Below, one piece after another: positions 56,377 through 64,000 of a DNA stretch of 64,000 nt (the stretch's first letter is position 1; every line of letters starts with the position of its first letter). The notes under the pieces are model-generated. The model saw only the letters and a program-made list of their open reading frames with translations. It had not been told where the DNA came from and ran no database searches. The translations under genes and the position numbers were made by a program. Source of the DNA: Mugil cephalus (Eukaryota > Chordata > Actinopteri > Mugiliformes > Mugilidae); assembly GCF_022458985.1 (NCBI RefSeq), contig NC_061772.1, positions 27,215,501 through 27,279,500 on the forward strand. Direction: 5' to 3'.

Positions 56377-58259
56377 GAGTGTGTGAATGGATATGAAACC
56401 TATTAGAGACAGATGTTCACACTGTATTGTAAATTGATGGCGGATTATATCCCCATATACAAAAAAGAAGAAAGGCAACTGGACGTTTCGCTGCTCATCC
56501 GAGTAGCTTCTTCAGTTCTGGTGGGAAGTTGAGGATTAAACAGGAACATCTGTGGATATAACTCTGACTTCCATTAATGACCAGAAACTGGCACAACTAT
56601 TGCCGTATAATCTTGAGTTGCCTGCATCTCAGGTAGAAACGTAGGTAGTTCATGTTGTCCCGTAAGATTTCCACCTCGAGCTCCAACCCATCTCCCCCAC
56701 TCAGAGAAGGATATTCAGATTCGACGTAGATGTCTTCCTTTTCTCCTCTTTCAAACCATCTGTCTTCTCTGGATAAAATGTGGACGTTGTTGTCCTCAAA
56801 GGAGTGTACTTTGCCCTTATTGTATTGTATTCCATATTTTATTGTATGTACGTCTTGTTCTCCCTTCTTTGTATATACATTATAATTCTGTTTTTGTATT
56901 GTTATATCAGATTTTACTAGAGTAGCTGTGACGAACCCCTTATCCGAAGAGTAATAAAGTATTTCTGATTCAGATCTGATTCTGTAGGTGGACCATTGCA
57001 TTGTTTTCTGATGAAAACATCATTGCTGGTTCTCCTGTGTCGGGACATGAGATTGTGGACGGGTGGTTTGAATTCCTCAGTGTACAAGTCCCTCTGCTCT
57101 CTTTGTGTTGGGGTGTTTTGTCTTTGGGGTGAACAAGTTTCTCCCTCAGTGTGTTGCCAGGTTTGAAATGAACAGGAATGCAGTGTTTCCTGAAACTCAA
57201 GAGAACTTCAGGAAACTCTACAAGCCCATTTGTCTTTCTTTAGTGTTTATTTATTTTTGCTGTTGTTTTGTTTTTGGCATAATATGATGTTGGTGACATC
57301 ACATGTTTGACTGACTTGAAATGTGAGTAGTGTGAGCCTTGCGTCAAAGCCTCTGCATCCTTTTTTTTTTGTCATATGTCTGTGACCTTAAAAGCTTCTT
57401 CTGAATCTCTCTGTAGTCATGACAGACACATGTGGCTTACGCTTACATTTTAATCCTCAACAGCACGAAACCATTAAACAACCCCAACAGTCACTTACTG
57501 CTTTCAACTTCACCCCTGCCTAAAGACAACTCATCATTAAGTGTAAACTAATTTAAACAATATTGATTCAAACACTAACATTAATATGTAATATATGATA
57601 ATGTGTTCCTCTAGTGCCACTGTGTTATAGTGCATTAGGCTAAGTTGCTTTCAGCATGAACCCTCTCTTCTCTGCATTTACATACATCAATTCTGGACAA
57701 ATTCTTATTAACATACTGTTTTTGTCAATACTGAATACATTAATGAGTCCTTTGGTGCGTTTGTTGGAGGAAAGGCTAATGAGTTCAGCAAAAGCAGGGG
57801 TTAGGTAACATTGGGTCCAGTCAATGAAACAAGAGTAGAGGTATTTTGACCAACTCAAAACGTGAGCCACCTCTCTGTAAAATAAACGTCTTCAGAGGAG
57901 GCCAGAGCTAGAAAGTATAAGCAATGTAACCTCATGTCATAGAGGCAGCCATCAGTCCACAGTTTGGCTAATTATCTATAAATGTGGATAATTTAGTGCT
58001 GTGGCTGCTCTTCCTAGTAGTGGGTGTGGAGCTGAGGTGGCTGTAAAAATGTTCATGAATGTGCAGAATGCTAAATTAAAAAAGAAGCGCAGTTAGTGGC
58101 TTAAAGGAATCATTGCAGTTTATGAGTTTACCACATAGAATTCATGCAGTGCATGTAGGGAAAATGACTTGTGGACTGCAGGACTGACAGCTGAATCGTC
58201 TGGGGAAGAACATGCAACATTAAGTGCGATGTAGAAAGATCATCTATAGCAGCATGTGA

Positions 58260-58420
58260 ACATTATGCAACCAGCGAAGTACGGTGGGGGCAGCATCAGG
58301 GTGTATGGCCGCAGGTTTTGGGCAGTTTTCCATTATAAAGGTAAAAAATGAGTGGCTGAAGATGAAGTTCAGTACAGGATCTGGACAATGCATCAGGATA
58401 TTGAAGTAAATCCACAAAAG
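58260..58420 (+). pseudogene. Possible Tc1-like transposase fragment (decayed)
   Basis: CGAAGTACGGTGGGGGCAGC and a following CAGCATCAGGGTGTATGG..., then AAGTTCAGTACAGGATCTGG, resemble the nucleotide pattern of the middle of Tc1-like transposase genes common in fish (AAG.ATGGTGGTGGCAGCATC). The frame is broken and the ends were not found. This is recognition by eye only. Confidence 0.35.
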
Positions 58421-59496
58421 AAAAGAGACCTGAACAAGAGACAGAGAAAATGCAACATTTCTCTCGGTTTTGCAGGTCTTTTCTGCAGCAACAAGCTGTT
58501 TTTTTCTGCCATTATGCTCTATTTATTACGATTTGTGTGAAAAATTTTCAAAGGAAACAAAATGCACACAAGATTATTTTTTTATGTACTTTTTTGCTAC
58601 AGGTAAAGAAGTTAAGGCCACCATTTAGGCCAGCATTTCCTTTGTGAAAGCTGTCTGCCATAATTACCAGATTAAACCACATATTTGAGACGACAGACAT
58701 AAACAATATCAGCGTTTTCCTACCAGCCCTATTCACCTAAGCTTGTTTGTTCTCGCACTGCACCGACAAAGACCCCGAACGATTGAAACCATTCATCTCT
58801 GCCTCGCACTTTGATTTTTTTTCCTTTCCTCTCATCTTCCACTATCACATTGTAGTTAACTGGACAGGCAGCTGTCATCGTGCCACTGGTCTGGGGATTT
58901 GTTGTTGAGACAGTTTGTGATTTGTGGTAGATATATATGTATATCTTCTGAAGAAAAAAACATCTGCGGGCAACAATTCCCCCAATTCTGAGGTGTGTGT
59001 GCTTCACTTTTAATCCATTGTTAACTCTCACGCCGGGCGCTGCACATGACAAAATGTCGCAACCTTTGAAGCTCTTAAGGTCTCTTTTCAAAGATAAAAG
59101 TGTAACGATGAAACGTCACATGCGGGTGTAATGTTTGATATAAAAATATCCTTGAAAAGGATCATTTGACACGTCTTTCGGCAAGTTCACATGTCAGTGT
59201 CGGTCAAATCCGTAGTAAAAATAAAACTGTTTTCTAATCTGAGAACAAAAGGGTTCAGATTTGTTTAAGCGTGAGTAGATAAAATACATGATCACCGTTC
59301 AAACCAGAGGTCTTCAACGTTTTTCAGGCCAAGGACCCTAAACTGATGGAGAGATTAAGTAGCGATGCCCTACTTACTATATGTGCTCTATAATTACTAG
59401 TGCTATCTATAAATAAACAATATTATTTCCTTTTGCATTCACTATTAAGCTATTCAAATAATACACAGGTTCAAATATTCATTTTTTTTATTATTT

Positions 59497-59794
59497 CAAT
59501 CTAAGCTTCCTGTACGCAATAGGCCCCTCCCCTATTGTTGCTGATCCAATCACAACGCTGCAAGTTAAAACTGTCACTCTGTCAATCATTGTCATTATCT
59601 GTCAATTCTGTAGACAGATAAAGAAAACAATTCATATATATATATATATATATATATAGCTAAATGTTTTGTCATTAGGGGAAACCTGACCTATAGTCAA
59701 TGAACCTGACAGAGTCAGAGTGTAATGCGCAGCTTTGTGATTGGCTGAGTAGCGATAGGGGCAGGGCCTACTGTGTACAGGAGGCTTAGATTGG
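59497..59794. mobile_element. Inverted-repeat element with ~55-base arms
   Basis: The left arm (CAATCTAAGCTTCCTGTACG, AGGCCCCTCCCCTAT, GATCCAATCAC) pairs with the right arm read in reverse (CAATCTAAGCCTCCTGTACA, AGGCCCTGCCCCTAT, CAGCCAATCAC). The loop of about 180 bases includes a (TA)n run at 59634-59658. Confidence 0.7.
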
Positions 59795-59869
59795 CAGGTC
59801 TAGTGTGGCGCTCTGTGTGAAACAGTTGATTTTCTGTGTTAAACGGACCCTTGTCTTTGCTCAAGGGTC

Positions 59870-60267
59870 AAGAGTCAAGACTCATCAGAGAACAGACATG
59901 GATCAGTTTGGGATCTAGTGAATTTGTAAGCCAGGTCAACACCTTGTGCTGTTCTTCATGCTTTTTAACTTGTTCCTAAAGTGTTTTTGTGTGTGAGCGT
60001 CCATGGCAGGCGGCAGCTTTCTGTGCGTGTAACTCGGCTAGCTCAGTCGGTAGAGCATGAGACTCTCAGGGTCGTGGGATCGAGCCCCACGTTGGGCACA
60101 AGGCTTTTTCTGTTAGGACTCCTCCCTGCAGACTAATACAAAAAACACAATCGGTCAGATCCGGGGGGCTACAAGTCTAAGTAATGAATGAAGTATGAAT
60201 GCCAGATCTAAAAGTTTCCCAGTTGTTCTTTACCTCTCCGGTCATAATATTGTGGCTGATTGGTGTA
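59870..60267. mobile_element. Family A transposon, copy 9, lacking a clear left end, with a tRNA pseudogene inside
   Basis: GACTCATCAGAGAACAGACA, GCCAGGTCAACACCTTGTGC and the right end GTCATAATATTGTGGCTGAT identify the family. The interior is interrupted by the tRNA-Lys-like sequence at 60032-60098. Confidence 0.65.
60032..60098 (+). pseudogene. tRNA-Lys(CTT) pseudogene without its anticodon loop
   Basis: The D-arm (TAGCTCAGTCGGTAGAGCAT) and T-arm (GTGGGATCGAGCCCCAC) are clear, and the acceptor 3' strand GTTGGGC is present. Against the usual tRNA-Lys(CTT) the anticodon region reads GACTCTCAGGGTC, so about six bases including the anticodon are missing. The 5' acceptor strand is changed (ACTCGGC). 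One T-loop change (GGATC for GGTTC) also hits the B box. Length is 67 instead of 73, so it cannot decode. Confidence 0.75.
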
Positions 60268-60408
60268 CAATGTCATTTTAGGGTGATGTGGCTATCCATG
60301 TCTGTGCAGTCTAATTGCTTACTAGAATTAATAAACCCTTTTCCCTTTTCACACGTTGGGGTCATTTCATTAAAGTGTCTCAACGCAGCAGTAGGTACAT
60401 TAGAAACA

Positions 60409-60414
60409 TTTAAT
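60409..60414 (-). terminator. hp: Possible poly(A) signal of haptoglobin (ATTAAA)
   Basis: The minus strand reads ATTAAA 67 bases after the stop codon. It is a variant signal; no AATAAA lies closer. Confidence 0.4.
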
Positions 60415-60480
60415 GAAATTCACAGACTCGGTACATCACAACGATTATACCACCACATCAAAAGAACACAATCTGCAGCT

Positions 60481-61851
60481 CTACGGGAGCCTGGAGAACA
60501 TCTTGGACATTGCATCCGAGCGGAGAGCGGCCGAGTTCTCCGTATCCCCCCTGATGACGCTGTGGATCCAGGGCAAATACGAGGAAATCTTCATGTAGAC
60601 CGCGTACCTGTACCTGGTGCAGGCTTTGTCATAAGAAAGGATTCCTGCGGCGTAGACGGCCCCGGTTTCAGCATCCGTGACGGCCAGAGCGCCTCCTGCA
60701 TCGCCGAAACAAACGTTCTCATCAAGCTTTGTGGGACCGGTGCAGAACATGTTGTCATCTACAGCTGGAGTGAATGAAATCCGTTCATATTCTGCTTTGC
60801 AGTCAGAGTGATTTGCCAGAGGGAGGATGAGGTGTTTGAGTGAGTCGGCGGGTGTGAAGAGGATCCCCCAGCCCCAGCCGGCGATGGCCCCTGAGCCGCC
60901 CACGATGTCGGCCAGGTGTTGGTCTCCCTCTGGGAGTGGGATAGGTGTCACTTTATCGCTCATGGCAACAGGTTCCTTCAGCCGGATCAGAGCCAGGTCG
61001 TTGTCCCAGTCAGACTGGTTCTGGAAGCCTGGATGAAGAACAACCTGCAGGAGCAGAACGCTACAGGTTTCACGCTCAACTTTCACTAAATGCGTAAAAA
61101 AATTTAAAAAAAATTGTGTCACGTGTTTCTCAAGGCTTTATGACTTTTCCGTATTCAGATTAACACTTCCTGCTTTTGAAGTGTCTGCTGACAACCCCTC
61201 ATTACGAAGTTACGAAGAGTTCAAACGAAAACTAATTTTCCTCTCATAATAGATTTTCAAGGCCTGAAGACATGTGAGTATTTCAAAAGACATTAGGGAG
61301 GATGAGAGAAAAAGTGGGAAAACGTTTCTCTTTCTCTCTCTCTTATGTATCCTAAATAACCGTGTGTCGAGCCCTTATGGGTGTCATCCATCACCAAAAG
61401 CTCTGAATCAAGGCTGCCTTGTTTTTTAATCTTAAGATATGAGGAAAATGCAAATATGAGGAAAAAAAATAAAGTTGTATCAAATTGAAAAATGAAGTGA
61501 GAATACCCAATTCATCAAAACAAAATGGCGCAGGCTTAAAAATCTTTGGAACTAAAACCGAAGAACATTTATTGCCCACCTTCTCTACAGCAACCTCTTT
61601 GGATGCGTCGGCTTTGTCCCTTCGTGAGATTCCCAGGTACACTTTGGGCTTGACGGGATCCTTTCCCTGAATGTCCTCTCGACTCTTCCTGACGAAAACA
61701 TTTCTCCCGGTCGTCAGCACCCACCGCTCAGAGATGAGCGCCCCGCTTGCGAAGCCTCCGTCCAGTATGTTGTCGGCAATGTAGACCATGGCCTGCCAGG
61801 GAACGTGAGGGGCCAGGACCCCCCCAGTCATACGCCTGGAACGGAGCGATG
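60481..61851 (-). CDS. hp: Haptoglobin, serine-protease-like beta chain, 5' exon(s) missing
   Basis: Haptoglobin is a secreted plasma protein that captures free haemoglobin; its chain is a dead trypsin-like protease. Minus-strand exons 61851-61580 and 61044-60481 (stop TAG) are joined in phase 0 and give about 278 residues. The first exon opens with SLRSRRMTGG, a basic cleavage site followed by the protease-like N-terminus, then VLAPHVPWQAMVYI. The catalytic His is replaced (LTTGRNVF where active enzymes have an Ala-Ala-His-Cys block), Asp is kept (DNDLALIRL), and Ser is replaced by Ala (CFGDAGGALAV). These losses are the haptoglobin hallmark, and GILSYDKAC and YAVYMKIS also match. The exon at 61851 starts in phase 1, so an upstream exon with the signal peptide must exist. 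I could not place it before 64000; it may lie outside. Confidence 0.88.
61045..61579 (-). other. hp: Haptoglobin intron between the last two exons
   Basis: The donor is GTGGGC after GAGAAG and the acceptor CTGCAG lies before GTTGTTCTTC. No other feature recognised. Confidence 0.6.
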
Positions 61852-64000
61852 CTGGGAAATGAAAACGTTACATTATTTATTAATTTATTGTGTTTGTGAT
61901 GTGTTTTTTGGTATTAAAATGCATATTGTGTTGTCTAGTTAAAAGTCAGATTATATAACATTATCTGGGTGTCTTAATGAGATAAGGAGAACTCTGATTT
62001 TAGTCGGAGTAACATGTTTACATGCAGTGTCCAGTTAAAGTCGGATTATGGTAATAATTTTGTTTTTGTTTTTCACATACATGTAAACGTACTCGTCCTT
62101 GCCAAAACCCACCCCTACTTGTCACTGGAGGAATCACAGGACCTTAGGTTTGGACTCAATACGTTGAAAGACCTTTTGTGACATTCAGTGTTTCTCTAAA
62201 CCGCTACCAGACAGTGGCAACATAAAGCTGTGTGTCATCTGCGTAACAGTGAAATTTGATGTTACGTGTACATGTTATCTAACGCAACAGAAGCAAAACC
62301 AAGAATAGACTCCTGGGGAAACCCACATGAAAGGAGAAGCCCTGGATGATGTAAGGTTTGTTCTGATCTCCAACAACAGGACACGTATGCACTCAGAAAA
62401 AGCAACTTGTCTGCTGTAACTAGCGCGGCTAACTCCATGTGACTTACTCATCTCGTTTTCCTTTTCTGATCCTCTTGAAAGCTCCTGAATAAATCAAGTT
62501 GAATCCTTTTTCCATTTTGAGGGCAGATGTTAGGAACGCTTCCTCTTTTCTTCCTCTAGTACGACAAAATTTAATAAAACATCAACTCCTTGACGCCACC
62601 ACGTTGTCTCGGAGGTTATATTATGTCACATGTTGTAGCACGTGCGCCGCGGCCATGGAAACATATTGTCATCGCTTCCGGAGACGTGCCGTCAAATAGA
62701 GCATTGCGGTTTTTGAATGTGACACTTTCAAGCTTTTAAACTGTCCTCTTGAAACAGCGGCCTCTAATTTATTCATCATAAGGCAAAGAAGTGAATCCAT
62801 CCTCCCTCTCGCTCTCTCTGTGCGCTTTTGATCCACTTGTCTTACTCTGGAACAATCACAAAAACCGCCTCAAGCTGTCCTATCTTCAAAGTAATAGCGA
62901 CTTCTGAAGCGTATCGATGTGCACTGTAAAAAATAAATTATCATTTGTGATCGTTAATCATTGTATATAAATGGAAGGGTTTATTTGCGAGAGAGATTTC
63001 TAGCTCAGTCGATGTATTTAACTAGTTTAATGACTTTGAAACAATAAATAGATCAGTAGTTGTGTTATTTCATGTTTTCCTTCGTCTTATTATGTTCATA
63101 TATCCAGCGCTCCTTCTCTTATCAGCAAATTACTTTTCAACATGCCTCCAGTGGGTTTAGTCTCAGCTTTCACGAACTCTTTGCTTTATTGTTGTTATTT
63201 ATGAGCTGTTTTGGCGAAAGGCAGACAGTCTACCCATTCACACGCCGCAGCCTCAGAGCCAAACAAGCGGCAATAGACCAGCCTCTTGGATCCCGCAGGA
63301 AACCCCGTGTCGTTTCATGCAGGTGTTATCTATCTGAGCAGCAGCAGCTGTCGAGGAGGGTGTTGGTGTAAATGATAAGGGACGCCTGTGGGCGCCAGAA
63401 GTAAAAAAAAAAAAAAGCGCCTGTTTGGATCTTCGGGATCCGTGTCAGTGTACGAATGCGGGGTTATGTTTTGACTGTAAATGCGTTGGCAGCTTAATTC
63501 TATTAGATGTGTGGGATGTGGGTAAATGTCACAATGACCTGTTTAATCTCAGAGTGCTAAATCAATAAAACCTTGACATGGAGAATGATGGATGCAGTCT
63601 GGATTATGTCAACAGCTCTTTGGATGAGTTCCCATCAAATTTTGTTCCAGTTGGATGATTAGAGAGTAGAAAAGGAGTAATAATGGACCATTTAATGGCG
63701 TCCTGTATCGTGTTGGATTTCAAGTTTGTCCATCATTCTTGTTTGTCGCAGTGGACCTTCCTGATTTCTGATGTCAAAGAGGAAAACTCACACTGCTTCG
63801 AAAATAAGTTTAATAAGATATTTTTCTACATTTTATTACATAAATCTTAGATCATAAATCTCACCAACTTCAGTCCTGATCAAAATTCCATTTTTTTATT
63901 TTAACCCTTTATATGCCAGTATTTTTAATGCATTTTTTTCTTTAAAAAATTAAGATTAAAATTAATATCTTTATTTTCTATTGCAAAATTTTTATCTATT
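61852..64000. other. Region upstream of the recognised haptoglobin exons
   Basis: A family C transposon fragment lies at 61962-62094. No signal-peptide exon with a matching phase-1 donor was found on the minus strand. The plus-strand open frame at 63060-63371 has no family features. The last 150 bases are AT-rich. Confidence 0.5.
61962..62094. mobile_element. Family C transposon, terminal fragment (inverse orientation)
   Basis: Read on the minus strand it gives GTACGTTTACATGTATGTGA, then the family's TCCGACTTTAACTGGACA, CATGTAAACATGTTACTCCG and AAAATCAGAGTTCTCCTTAT blocks. The other half is absent. Confidence 0.65.

Noticed and set aside
60032-60098. Functional tRNA-Lys gene
   Set aside because: The anticodon loop is deleted and the acceptor stem is mispaired.
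62380-62520. Signal-peptide exon of haptoglobin on the minus strand
   Set aside because: A GTAAGT donor exists near 62443-62448, but the ATG reading frames before it encode Lys/Arg-rich sequence and no hydrophobic signal; the phase fits only a one-codon exon.
63060-63371. 103-residue plus-strand open frame with a hydrophobic start
   Set aside because: No recognised family, no splice support, and AT-rich composition like the surrounding intergenic DNA.

Overview
The window is nuclear DNA of a ray-finned (teleost) fish. It has compact multi-exon genes with GT/AG introns, AT-rich non-coding DNA, long A/T runs, (ATCT)n and (GT)n microsatellites, and a high density of short inverted-repeat transposons of the kind common in teleosts. 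No bacterial, viral, operon or CRISPR structure was seen.

Five protein-coding genes are supported. In order they are: the 3' part of ANKRD11 (+, 1-4776, entered inside its giant exon); SLC22A31 (+, nine coding exons, 11205-27889); the GPI-anchored zinc dipeptidase DPEP1 (-, ten coding exons, 31788-38884); a cytosolic sulfotransferase, probably SULT5A1 (+, six coding exons, 44932-48714); and the two 3' exons of haptoglobin HP (-, 60481-61851), whose signal-peptide exon was not found. ANKRD11, SLC22A31 and DPEP1 are also neighbours on human 16q24.3, and mouse Sult5a1 lies in the matching mouse interval, so gene order supports the names. The genes do not form one pathway; they are a conserved linkage group.

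Layout: 1-4776 ANKRD11 coding; 4777 to about 6240 its 3' UTR; about 6240-9380 A/T-rich DNA with a strong poly(A) signal at its end, perhaps a long 3' UTR isoform; 9381-11204 intergenic with one transposon copy; 11205-27889 SLC22A31 with two large introns full of short transposons; 27890 to about 29420 its 3' UTR; about 29993-31464 a transposon that carries a near-perfect 25-bp minisatellite; 31788-38884 DPEP1; 38885-44931 intergenic; 44932-48714 the sulfotransferase; 48715-60480 gene-free and repeat-rich, with a tRNA-Lys pseudogene; 60481-61851 haptoglobin; 61852-64000 nothing coding recognised.

No new multi-gene system is evident. The most notable items are: a minisatellite that grew inside a short transposon, with a second member of that transposon family about 20 kb away; at least nine copies of another inverted-repeat family, one hosting a tRNA-Lys pseudogene that has lost its anticodon loop and another hosting an (ATCT)n array; a short intron with a tandem NAGNAG acceptor that splits the ANKRD11 giant exon; and transposon ends carrying perfect CRE palindromes.
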